DNA of 53,394 bases from Fibrobacterota bacterium (lineage in GTDB: Bacteria; Fibrobacterota; Fibrobacteria; UBA11236), in NCBI GenBank assembly GCA_947466585.1, contig CANIEU010000014.1, positions 1-53,394 on the forward strand. The letters are read 5' to 3'. Made by a program: the position numbers and the translations under genes. Shown in pieces: positions 15,891 to 24,185 of this stretch. The first letter of the stretch is position 1. The number at the start of each line of letters is the position of its first letter. The notes beneath the pieces were generated by a model. The model made no database searches and had not been told where the DNA came from. It worked only from the letters and a program-made list of their open reading frames with translations.

Positions 15891-17270
15891 TCAGGATTCC
15901 GCCAGAAGTCCGAACTTCGTGGCGCGGTACTGGAAGGTGCGGTAACTCATGCCGAGTAATTTCGCCGCATCGGCCATGACACCCTGGGAGCGCTCCAAAG
16001 CCTGCTGTATCAGATAGCGTTCGAAGCCTTCGAAGACGAGACCGTCTTCGGGAATCTCGAACATCGGGCCTCCCGGGACGAAAGGTATCGCGGGTGTCGT
16101 TGGTACCCTCGCCACTCCGGACGTACGCAATTCCGCCGGAAGATCTCCGAGACCGATCGTGTCGCCGGAGGCGAGAATGCACACCCGTTCAAGCAAGGCC
16201 TCCAACTCGCGCACGTTGCCCGGCCACGGATAACGGCACAGGGCCTCCAGTGCCTCAGGGGCAATCGATTTGCGGCGAGACGGTTTCTCCAGAAAGTGGC
16301 GCACCAAGGGCGGAATGTCTTCGCGACGTTCGCGGAGCGGTGGAATCACCACGGGAATCACATTGAGGCGGTAGTACAGGTCTTCGCGAAACGCGCCGCG
16401 GGCGATCGCCTCGGGGAGATTGCGGTGCGTGGCCGCCACGATGCGGACATCCACGGGTATGGAGACGAGTCCACCGACCCGACGGATCTCCTTCTCCTGC
16501 ACCGCCCGCAGCATTTTGGCCTGCAGCCCCGGCGGCATGTCGCCGATTTCGTCGAGGAACAACGTGCTGCCCTCCACGACCTCGAACAATCCGGGTTTGC
16601 GGGAGGCCGCGCCCGTAAACGCCCCTTTCTCGTGTCCGAACAGTTCGGATTCCAAAAGGTTTTCGGGAAACGCGGCACAATTAACGCTCAGCATCGGCTT
16701 GGAGCCGCGTTTGCTGTGCGCGTGGATTAACTTGGCGATGCGCTCCTTGCCGGTTCCGGTCTCGCCCTGGATCAGCACGGTGGCATCGCTCTGGGAAATG
16801 CGATCCAGGGTTTCGAGGATCCCGCGCAAGGCCGGTGATTCCGCGATCAAACCGCCATCGCCCGACTCCTGCGCCTGCCGCCAGCGGTTCGAATCTCCGC
16901 GCAGACGGAATTTCTCCGCGGCGCGCTGCACCACCAGGATCAGCTCGTCCTTGTCAAGCGGCTTGGTGAGATAGTCGTACGCCCCCCGGCGCATCGCTTC
17001 CACCGCCGTATCCACGCTCCCGAAGGCGGTGATCACCACCACCTCGGGCGCCGGCATCAAACGCACGGCTTCCTGCAGCAACCGCAAGCCGCCCGGGCCC
17101 GGCATGCGCAGGTCGGTGAGCACGACTTCGACGGAAACCTGCTGCAGCTTCTCCAACGCCGCCGGCACCGATTCGGCCTCGTGGGTTTCATGCCCTTCGG
17201 TGGAGAGAATGCTGGCGACGATGCGGCGCTGTGCCGCGTCGTCATCCACAATCAAAACCTTGGTCCGCAT
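15891..17270 (-). CDS. Sigma-54-dependent response regulator, NtrC family
   Basis: 459 residues. Receiver domain (MRTKVLIVDDD, phosphoacceptor Asp53 in LTDLRMPG, Thr in VVITAFG, Lys in YLTKPLDK); AAA+ activator domain with Walker A GETGTGKE (169-176), the sigma-54-contacting GAFTGA loop (216-221), Walker B FLDEIGD and the arginine finger region REDLYYRLNV; and a C-terminal Fis-type helix-turn-helix (MADAAKLLGMSYRTFQYR). ATG at 17270 has GAGGGA at good spacing; an ATG at 17285 overlaps the kinase stop (ATGA) and is the alternative. It is co-transcribed with the sensor kinase. The nearby -24/-12 promoter and palindromes suggest its target. Confidence 0.93.
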   Translation of the reverse strand: MRTKVLIVDDDAAQRRIVASILSTEGHETHEAESVPAALEKLQQVSVEVVLTDLRMPGPGGLRLLQEAVRLMPAPEVVVITAFGSVDTAVEAMRRGAYDYLTKPLDKDELILVVQRAAEKFRLRGDSNRWRQAQESGDGGLIAESPALRGILETLDRISQSDATVLIQGETGTGKERIAKLIHAHSKRGSKPMLSVNCAAFPENLLESELFGHEKGAFTGAASRKPGLFEVVEGSTLFLDEIGDMPPGLQAKMLRAVQEKEIRRVGGLVSIPVDVRIVAATHRNLPEAIARGAFREDLYYRLNVIPVVIPPLRERREDIPPLVRHFLEKPSRRKSIAPEALEALCRYPWPGNVRELEALLERVCILASGDTIGLGDLPAELRTSGVARVPTTPAIPFVPGGPMFEIPEDGLVFEGFERYLIQQALERSQGVMADAAKLLGMSYRTFQYRATKFGLLAES

Positions 17271-17281
17271 GCCGGGTTCCC

Positions 17282-18715
17282 TCATCCTTCCTTGTCGGGA
17301 ATCCGCACTTCGAAGAGCGCTCCGCCCTCCGTGCCGTTGCCGGCGCGCACCGTTCCCTGATGTTCTTCGCTGATGCGCCGCACCAAGGCCAGACCCAAAC
17401 CGATTCCGGTGGCCTTGCCGGTTTGATACGGTTGAAAAATCCTTTCCCGGTCGGCTTCGGCGATACCGCCGCCCTCATCCCCCACCCGGATCACCATCCA
17501 TGCGCCCTCACGGAAGGCCGACGCGGTGATGGTGCCGCGCATCGGAGATGCTTCCGCCGCATTGAGGAACAGGTTCAGCAACAGCAGCCGCAACTGTCCC
17601 TTGTCGGCGCGCATAGTAAGCATAGGGTCCGCCTGCACCTGCACTTCGGCTTGCTTAGTTACCAGATGTTGCCGGATCAGCAGCTTGGTTTCTTCCATCA
17701 ACGCCCCGATCCGGAACCGCTCGGGATTCAGGCGGCCCGGTTGGCCCATGGCCAAAAAACGGTGCGCCACTTCGTTCAGATGCTGCACTTCGGCGCGCAG
17801 CGATCGCATGATTTCGCCGTACTCGGTGCGGCGCGCCGGATCCGCCGGCATGTAGGCATCGTCGAGATGCCCGGCCGTCAGGTTGATCAGATTCAACGGA
17901 TTGCGGATCTCGTGCGCGAGGCTGGCCGACATCTCGTTCACCATGGCCTGACGGTCCAGATCGCGCAACTTATCTTCGAGTTCCCTGCGTTCGGTCAGCT
18001 TCTCGGTCATTGCGTTGAAGGCGATGTTGAGTCGCGAGACTTCGTTGCCGGAGCCTTTCGAAACCGGAAGCCGCGTCGACAAATCTCCTGCGGCCACTTT
18101 CTCGGCCGCCGTAGTCAAGGTTCGCAACGGTTTGCTGAGTAGGTGCAGAAAATAGGACGAAGCGAAAAACGCCAGTAAGAGAGCCGCCAGCGACACGGCC
18201 AGATTGCGGATCAAGGTCGCACGCACCAGCGCACGGAAATCGCGCAACAGCACGGAGGTCTGCACCATGCCGATCACCTTTCCGTCCCGCAGAATGGGAA
18301 CGCGCACCTGATACCGCAGCCGGCCCGCGGAGGAATCCGTGGAGGAATCACGCGACCCGAGTTCTTCGCGCACAACGATTTCCTTGCCGGTCACATTCAT
18401 GTGACGACCGATTTGATCGGGATCGCTGCTGGCGACGATTTTTCGGTTACTTCCCACGACATGGACTTCGCGCACGTACTTCTGCGCGGCGGCTTCGCGT
18501 ACGAATTCTTCGAGGGCCTTGCGATCCGCCCCCTTGTCCGAATCCAACGTGCGCGAAGAGAGCCGGACGGCCGTACCGATGGATTGCAAATCTTCCCCGA
18601 TGGCACCCATCAGGTAATGACTGCTCCGCACATGGAAGTAGGCCAAAAAACCCGCGGCCAAAACGATCAACAGGGTAAAGGCCGCGAGGAGGCGTATCTG
18701 GAGGCTCACCCACAC
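17282..18715 (-). CDS. Membrane sensor histidine kinase (NtrB/ZraS-like)
   Basis: 477 residues. Membrane helix 1 at about 8-28, a periplasmic sensor of about 135 residues (a dCache/PAS-like segment with VREVHVVGSNRKIVASSDP), helix 2 at about 169-190, and a HAMP linker (SKPLRTLTTAAEKVAAGDLSTRL). Then the dimerisation helix with the phosphorylated His268 in SLAHEIRNPLN, N-box LFLNAAEA, G1 DEGGGI and G2 TGIGLGLALV. The signal is unknown. It overlaps the response regulator gene by ATGA. The sensor is polar and carries no obvious metal motif. Confidence 0.93.
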   Translation of the reverse strand: MWVSLQIRLLAAFTLLIVLAAGFLAYFHVRSSHYLMGAIGEDLQSIGTAVRLSSRTLDSDKGADRKALEEFVREAAAQKYVREVHVVGSNRKIVASSDPDQIGRHMNVTGKEIVVREELGSRDSSTDSSAGRLRYQVRVPILRDGKVIGMVQTSVLLRDFRALVRATLIRNLAVSLAALLLAFFASSYFLHLLSKPLRTLTTAAEKVAAGDLSTRLPVSKGSGNEVSRLNIAFNAMTEKLTERRELEDKLRDLDRQAMVNEMSASLAHEIRNPLNLINLTAGHLDDAYMPADPARRTEYGEIMRSLRAEVQHLNEVAHRFLAMGQPGRLNPERFRIGALMEETKLLIRQHLVTKQAEVQVQADPMLTMRADKGQLRLLLLNLFLNAAEASPMRGTITASAFREGAWMVIRVGDEGGGIAEADRERIFQPYQTGKATGIGLGLALVRRISEEHQGTVRAGNGTEGGALFEVRIPDKEG

Positions 18716-18761
18716 AGAATAGGAAGCCCGCTGTCAAAAATCCAAGAAAACCGGAAATACC

Positions 18762-19085
18762 CTATTTCAGCAGTTGCTTGAGGGCGATCTGTAACTTTCC
18801 GAGCTCCTGACGCAACGTCTTGACGGTTGTGAGGGCGGTCTTGATGCGTCGAGCCTTGCGGCCGTCAAGTCCGGCGCGCACCGAAGCGACTACCTTGCCG
18901 CGCGGCGCCCCGCCCGGACCGAGGGTGATCCAGCGGCGCAAGGCGATATACGAGACACCGAATTCGCGCGTCGCCGCAGAGATGCCCCCGCGCCCGCGTT
19001 TCGCCACGAAATTCAGAATCTTCTTCCGTTGCGCTTCGGTGTAGCGTTTGCCGGTGTCCCCTTTTTTTCGGGAAGCCTTGTTCAT
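18762..19085 (-). CDS. Small helix-turn-helix protein (transposase orfA-like DNA-binding domain)
   Basis: 107 very basic residues. The homeodomain-like helix-turn-helix is RYTEAQRKKILNFV ... GGISAATREFGVSYIALRRWI, as in IS3-type OrfA proteins and MerR-like small regulators. The C-terminal half is a basic coiled helix (ARRIKTALTTVKTLRQELGKLQIALKQLL). There is no orfB, terminal repeats or other transposon sign nearby, so it looks like a domesticated regulator. ATG at 19085 has AAGGAG seven bases upstream. An AT-rich stretch with three AACTAG-like motifs lies upstream. It sits upstream of the sensor kinase on the same strand, 46 bases away, and might be co-transcribed with it. Confidence 0.75.
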   Translation of the reverse strand: MNKASRKKGDTGKRYTEAQRKKILNFVAKRGRGGISAATREFGVSYIALRRWITLGPGGAPRGKVVASVRAGLDGRKARRIKTALTTVKTLRQELGKLQIALKQLLK

Positions 19086-19128
19086 AATGGACTCCTTTTC
19101 GGATAGAACGATCTCGCGCGGCGAATTC

Positions 19129-19158
19129 AACTAGTGAATTAGTTATTTATAAAACTAG
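19129..19158. promoter_or_regulatory. AT-rich cluster of AACTAG-like motifs upstream of the HTH gene
   Basis: AACTAG (19129-19134), its inverse TTAGTT (19139-19144) and AACTAG (19153-19158) lie in 30 bases that are much richer in A+T than the flanks. They are 44-73 bases before the HTH gene ATG. It could be a promoter with operator sites; which protein binds is unknown. Confidence 0.35.
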
Positions 19159-19284
19159 CGAAGCGAAATCTCCTTCTCGTTCATTGAATGACAAGCGTTT
19201 CAACACGTAACTGTTGGCAGCCCTTTGTTCTTGGATTTATCCGAATTTAGACGAAACCTTTTTTTCTGTACGGAATCCCCAACC

Positions 19285-19773
19285 ATGCCGCTTTGGAATC
19301 GCGAAAACCCACCTCACCTCGATCGCTCGGGACGTACAAACACGCTGAAAAAGGGGGAAATACTTTCGACGAATATTTCACAAGATGACGCCAAACAAGC
19401 CGTTGCAAAGGGTATTCTGCTACTGTGGAATGATTATTGGGAAGAGGCGCACGAGATCGCGCAATCCGACGAAGGCGAACGGGATCATGATTTTTTGCAC
19501 GTCATCGTGCATCGTCGCGAACCCGATTTGAATAATTCCGCCTACTGGATCCGCATTACGGGCAAACATCCATCCTTCGGATTCATCGCGGAGCGGATGG
19601 AACCGCTGCTTGCAGGAAACTCACTGCGCGAAAAAATGTTGGCGAACGGTGTTTGGAATCCGCTCGCGTTCAACAACGCGATCAAACGAGCGAGGAAAGA
19701 CGCAGACATCGCCGTGCTGCGCGCGTTGCAGGCCGAGGAAATGATCGCCTTTCACGACTGGTTGACGCGATGA
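19285..19773 (+). CDS. Conserved hypothetical protein
   Basis: 162 residues with no signal or membrane segment. Seen: GILLLWNDYWEEAHEIAQSDEGERDHDFLHVIVHRREPDLNNSAYWIRITGKHP, a pattern I have seen as a conserved family without an assigned function. The conserved His/Asp/Glu residues (EEAHEIAQ, DFLHVIVHRREPD) could form a metal or catalytic site, but that is speculation. ATG at 19285 is preceded by GGAA; an in-frame start 60 bases earlier is less likely. The stop overlaps the next gene's ATG (ATGA), so it is translationally coupled to an exported nuclease-fold protein. Confidence 0.75.
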   Translation: MPLWNRENPPHLDRSGRTNTLKKGEILSTNISQDDAKQAVAKGILLLWNDYWEEAHEIAQSDEGERDHDFLHVIVHRREPDLNNSAYWIRITGKHPSFGFIAERMEPLLAGNSLREKMLANGVWNPLAFNNAIKRARKDADIAVLRALQAEEMIAFHDWLTR

Positions 19774-20795
19774 ATCGCACAGCCCCGCGCCTTGCGGCCA
19801 CGACGCTCGCAATCCTTCTCCTGTGCGGCTCGGGTTTCGCCCGTGACGCCGCGTCTGCGCCCCTGCGTATCGCCACCTTCAATACCGAATGGCTCACCGC
19901 CTCGGCGCACGAGACGCGCATGGCTCCGTGGAAAACCGAGGAAGAACTCGCCAACCATCGTCGCCGCATCGCTGCGATCCTGGCCGAAGTCCACCCGGAC
20001 ATCGTGGCCTTGGAGGAGGTCACTTCTCGCGCCGCGCTGGAGAAGCTTGCCGCGGAGCCTCCCCTCCGCAAGCTTGGTTATCGGGCTCTACACGTTGAAT
20101 CCGAAGATCATGGCACTGGGCAGGACGTGGCTTTTCTCGTCGGACCACGCATCCAGCTCGATATGATCCAGGGCGCGGTCATTCGTCGTTTCGCCGACAC
20201 GCTCGCAGGGCGACCCGCGCGCTTCTCGAAAAAGGGGAAGAAATCAAAGAAGGGTTCGCTCGATCAACGCTTGACCAAGCACGCCCTCGTCTGCTTCTCG
20301 AAGCCCGAAAAAATCTGCCTGCTCGGCCTCCATCTGCTGGCGCATCCCGATGATCGCGGGCGCACGGCCAAACGGGAAACCCAGGCGCGCATCGCCGCGA
20401 ACATTGTGCGCTCCGAAATCATCACGCGTGGTTATGGTACAGTCGTGTTGGGCGATTTCAACGACTTCGATCCGACGGTGTCAGGAACGGAACAGTACGG
20501 GGAAGGCAATCGAAAGGTTTTGTCGATTCTCAAGGATGTCGATCCCTCCCGTTTGGGACCGGAACTGGTCAACGCGGCGGCACGCGTCGAGCCCTTTTCA
20601 GCGCGCTATTCGGCGTGGTGGGACAAAAACGAAAATGGGATGCGCGACTCGACCGACCCCTTGTCGCTCATCGATCATATCCTAGTGGACCAAACGCTCG
20701 CGAAGAGAATCGTGAAAGTGGAGATCCGACACGATTTGCATGATGGAACGGTGTCGGATCACTGGCCGGTGAGTATGGAAATCCGGATGAAATAA
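19770..20795 (+). CDS. Exported endonuclease/exonuclease/phosphatase family protein
   Basis: 341 residues with a signal peptide (LAATTLAILLLCGSGFA). DNase-I-fold motifs: IATFNTEW (Asn38), PDIVALEEVTS (metal-binding Glu82), a VVLGDFNDFDP motif, LIDHILVDQ and the terminal VSDHWPVSMEI, where the catalytic His lies. All expected active-site residues are present, so it should be an active phosphodiesterase or phosphatase outside the cytoplasm; nuclease, sphingomyelinase or inositol-phosphatase activity cannot be separated. A basic insertion (KKGKKSKKGSLDQRL) interrupts the middle. It is coupled to the preceding hypothetical gene by ATGA. Confidence 0.88.
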   Translation: MNRTAPRLAATTLAILLLCGSGFARDAASAPLRIATFNTEWLTASAHETRMAPWKTEEELANHRRRIAAILAEVHPDIVALEEVTSRAALEKLAAEPPLRKLGYRALHVESEDHGTGQDVAFLVGPRIQLDMIQGAVIRRFADTLAGRPARFSKKGKKSKKGSLDQRLTKHALVCFSKPEKICLLGLHLLAHPDDRGRTAKRETQARIAANIVRSEIITRGYGTVVLGDFNDFDPTVSGTEQYGEGNRKVLSILKDVDPSRLGPELVNAAARVEPFSARYSAWWDKNENGMRDSTDPLSLIDHILVDQTLAKRIVKVEIRHDLHDGTVSDHWPVSMEIRMK

Positions 20796-20823
20796 AGAGG
20801 ATACGCTGGTTATTCCCGACTCC

Positions 20824-23800
20824 TCATTTCCTCCGCTTTTCCTCTTCCATCATCTTCACCAGCCACTCACCCGTGTGCGAGCCCTTCGTCGCGGCGACCT
20901 CGTCGACCTTGCCCTTGGCGATCACGCGACCGCCGCCCTCGCCGCCCTCTGGCCCCATGTCGAGCACGAAGTCGGCGTTGCGGACGATATCGAGATTGTG
21001 TTCGATCACCAGCACGGTATTCCCCTGCGCCACCAGCGAATGCAATACCACCAGCAGCTTGTGCACGTCTTCGAAATGCAGGCCGGTCGAGGGCTCGTCG
21101 AGGATGTAGAACGAGCGTCCCGTCGCCCGGCGTGAAAGTTCCGACGCCAGCTTCATGCGCTGCGCCTCGCCTCCCGAGAGCGTGGTCGCCGACTGACCCA
21201 GCTTGATGTAGCCCAGGCCCACGTCGAGCAAGGTGCGCAGCTTGGAGGCGATGGGCGGAATGCTTCCGAAGAAGGTGTGCCCTTCCTCCACCGTCATATC
21301 GAGCACATCGGAGATGGTCTTTCCCTTGTACAACACCTGCAGCGTGTCGCGGTTGTAGCGGTTGCCCTTACACACTTCGCAGGGTACGTAAACGTCTGGA
21401 AGAAACTGCATCTCGATCTTGATGAGCCCGTCGCCTTCACAGTTCTCGCAGCGGCCGCCCTTCACGTTGAAGCTGAAGCGTCCGGGCTTGTAGCCGCGAA
21501 TCTTCGACTCGGGCGTGAGGGAAAAGATGTTCCGGATTTCGGTGAATAGTCCCGTATAAGTGGCCGGGTTCGAACGCGGCGTCCGACCGATCGGGCTTTG
21601 GTCGATCACGATGGCCTTGTCGAGATGCTCGAGGCCGGTAATCGTCTTGTACTGACCGGGTTTCTCGCGCGAGCCGTGCAGCTTCTGCGCCAACACCTTG
21701 GCCAGCACATCGTTGATGAGCGACGATTTGCCGCTACCCGACACGCCCGTAACGGCGATGAATTTGCCGAGCGGAAAAGCCGCCTCCACACCCTTGAGGT
21801 TGTTCTGGGTCACGCCGGTGATTTTCAAAAACTTGCCGGTGTGGTCAGGCACCTTGGAGGCGTCGCGGCGGATCATATCCTTCGCACCTTCGGCGATGCT
21901 GGCACGGTCGATACGCTTACGCCCGCTGAGGTAGTCGCCCGTATCGGTGTGGGCCGAGGAAATGAGTTTTTGGGCCGTGCCCGAAAACACGATGCGCCCG
22001 CCGTGCTCGCCCGCACCGGGGCCGATGTCGATCACCCAATCGGCCATGCGGATGGTGTCGGCATCGTGCTCCACCACCAGAACGGTATTGCCGAGGTCGC
22101 GCAGGTGCCGCAGCGTCTGCAACAGCCGGTCGTTGTCGCGCTGGTGCAAACCGATGGAAGGTTCGTCGAGCACGTACAACACGCCTGTGAGGCCGGTGCC
22201 GATCTGCGACGCCAATCGGATGCGCTGCGCCTCGCCGCCTGATAGCGTGCGGGCGGTACGCCCGAGGTTCAGGTAGTTGAGGCCCACGCTCACGAGGAAG
22301 TTCAGGCGACCGAGGATCTCCTTGAACACCTGCTTGGCGATGGCGCGCTCCTGCTCGGAGAGATCGTCGTCCGCAGCCTTGATCTTGGGGAACTTGTAAA
22401 ACAGATAAAGGCACGACTCCACCGAATCGTCCCAGACCTTGTCCTCTTGCAGTGCGCGCATCCATGCGTGCGCCTTGCCGATGGACAGATTGCAGACGTC
22501 GATGATGTTGACGCCGCGGATCGTGACCGCCATCGCCTCGGGTTTGAGGCGCAGGCCCTTGCATGTTGCGCAGGGCTTGTCGTCCATGTAGGTCTCGAGA
22601 TCGCGCCGCACATGGTCGCTCTCGGTTTGCTCGTAGCGGCGCTTGATCGAGTTGATCACGCCATCGTAACGCGCTTGCCACGTGTTGGTGTGGCCCGATG
22701 ACGCGCCCCACTTGACCTTGTAGCGCTCCTCGCCCGCACCGTTCAGCACGAGGTCGAGGTGTTTTTTCGCCAGCGACTTGATCGGTACCGTGAGGGAGAA
22801 ACCTTCCTTCTTGGCGATCTGCTGCAACAGTTGCGTGTTCCATCCGTCGGCGTTGTCGGCCGTGCCCGCCCAGGGCAAAATGCCGCCGTCGGCGATGGAA
22901 AGCTCCGTGTCGAGCAGGGCGCGCACGTCCACTTCCTTGATGAAGCCGAGGCCGTTGCACACCGGGCAGGCGCCGTGCGGCGAGTTGAACGAAAACGTAT
23001 GCGGCTCGATCTCGGGGAACGACTGGCCGGTGGCGGGATCGACGAGTTTTTCGGAGAAGTAAACATCCTCGCCTTTTTTCCCGTCGGGATCCACGAGGTA
23101 AACAAGGAGCTCGCCCTCGCCGTGCTTGAGGGCGAGCTCTACGGAATCGGTCAGGCGCTTCTTGAATGCTTCGTCTTCGTTGGCACCCGCCTTAATGCCG
23201 AGACGATCCACAACGAGTTCGATATTGTGTTTTACGTAACGGTCGAGCTTTATTTTCTCTTCGAGCTGGTACACCTGACCATCCACGCGGGCGCGCACGA
23301 ACCCTTGCTGCAAATAACGGCCGAACAGCTCCTCGTAGGTGCCCTTACGGTCCTTCACCAGCGGCGCGAGCAACAAGATCTTGATTTCACCCGTGACTTT
23401 CTTCGTCACGGGAAGCGATGCCACGGCATCCACGATTTCCTGCACGGTCTGGCTCTTGAGGCGCTTGCCCGTCACCGGGCTCCGCGCGTGGCCCACGCGG
23501 GCGTAGAGTAAGCGCAGGTAGTCGTAGATCTCCGTGATCGTTCCCACCGTCGAGCGGGGATTGTGACCTGCGCTTTTCTGGTCGATCGAAATGGCCGGCG
23601 ACAGACCCTCGATCAAATCCACGTCGGGCTTTTCCATCATGCCCAAAAACTGCCGCGCATACGACGACAGCGACTCCACGTAGCGGCGCTGCCCCTCGGC
23701 GTAAATCGTATCGAACGCCAGCGACGACTTGCCCGAGCCCGACAACCCCGTGATCACCACAAGCTTGTCCTTGGGAATATCGACGTCCACGTTCTTGAGG

Positions 23801-23913
23801 TTGTGCGCTTTCGCGCCGCGCACGCGAATCACATGATCGCCGGGCGATTCGATGATCGGGCCGCCCGGGGATTTGGATGCGGGCTGGGTTTTCTCTGCGG
23901 ACTTCTTGCTCAT
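20824..23913 (-). CDS. uvrA: Excinuclease ABC subunit A
   Basis: DNA-damage recognition ATPase of nucleotide excision repair; 1029 residues, slightly longer than usual because of a Lys/Ser/Pro-rich N-terminal extension of about 25 residues. The first ATPase has Walker A GLSGSGKS (about 56-63), zinc module CPVCNGLGF ... [25 protein letters not shown] and [14 protein letters not shown]. The second has [11 protein letters not shown], zinc module CENCEGDG ... [20 protein letters not shown] and [17 protein letters not shown] at 23913 is chosen because the translated leader before it has no family similarity. No LexA-like box was recognised in the divergent region. uvrC lies 14 kb away in the same window. 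Confidence 0.97.
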   Translation of the reverse strand: MSKKSAEKTQPASKSPGGPIIESPGDHVIRVRGAKAHNLKNVDVDIPKDKLVVITGLSGSGKSSLAFDTIYAEGQRRYVESLSSYARQFLGMMEKPDVDLIEGLSPAISIDQKSAGHNPRSTVGTITEIYDYLRLLYARVGHARSPVTGKRLKSQTVQEIVDAVASLPVTKKVTGEIKILLLAPLVKDRKGTYEELFGRYLQQGFVRARVDGQVYQLEEKIKLDRYVKHNIELVVDRLGIKAGANEDEAFKKRLTDSVELALKHGEGELLVYLVDPDGKKGEDVYFSEKLVDPATGQSFPEIEPHTFSFNSPHGACPVCNGLGFIKEVDVRALLDTELSIADGGILPWAGTADNADGWNTQLLQQIAKKEGFSLTVPIKSLAKKHLDLVLNGAGEERYKVKWGASSGHTNTWQARYDGVINSIKRRYEQTESDHVRRDLETYMDDKPCATCKGLRLKPEAMAVTIRGVNIIDVCNLSIGKAHAWMRALQEDKVWDDSVESCLYLFYKFPKIKAADDDLSEQERAIAKQVFKEILGRLNFLVSVGLNYLNLGRTARTLSGGEAQRIRLASQIGTGLTGVLYVLDEPSIGLHQRDNDRLLQTLRHLRDLGNTVLVVEHDADTIRMADWVIDIGPGAGEHGGRIVFSGTAQKLISSAHTDTGDYLSGRKRIDRASIAEGAKDMIRRDASKVPDHTGKFLKITGVTQNNLKGVEAAFPLGKFIAVTGVSGSGKSSLINDVLAKVLAQKLHGSREKPGQYKTITGLEHLDKAIVIDQSPIGRTPRSNPATYTGLFTEIRNIFSLTPESKIRGYKPGRFSFNVKGGRCENCEGDGLIKIEMQFLPDVYVPCEVCKGNRYNRDTLQVLYKGKTISDVLDMTVEEGHTFFGSIPPIASKLRTLLDVGLGYIKLGQSATTLSGGEAQRMKLASELSRRATGRSFYILDEPSTGLHFEDVHKLLVVLHSLVAQGNTVLVIEHNLDIVRNADFVLDMGPEGGEGGGRVIAKGKVDEVAATKGSHTGEWLVKMMEEEKRRK

Positions 23914-24185
23914 GCTGGGTACCCGATGACGGAATTTTTGAATGCGCGAATGTTGTGCGAATCGCAGGATTGGACCGCAGCGAAAACGAGCGCATTTTAC
24001 TGCATTTTTGTGCAGTAAATATAGGAAAAAACGGGTTATGGGGGCGAGTATGATCCGGTTTTTCCTCCCTTCGGGCCGGATTGGGGGCGCGGAATCGGGA
24101 CAGGCTGTCCCCATCGGTTTTTTGCACTTTTACCCCTTCCAAAACCCCCGGGTTTACCCCTTACAGCTTCTCCAGGATCGCGAAA

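Noticed and set aside
16887-16900. GGTTCGAATC resembling a tRNA T-loop
   Set aside because: It lies inside the response-regulator coding sequence and no cloverleaf can be built around it.
23914-24185. SOS/LexA box for uvrA in the divergent uvrA-ettA region
   Set aside because: No CTGT-N8-ACAG or GAAC-N4-GTTC type palindrome seen; other LexA motifs vary too much to call.
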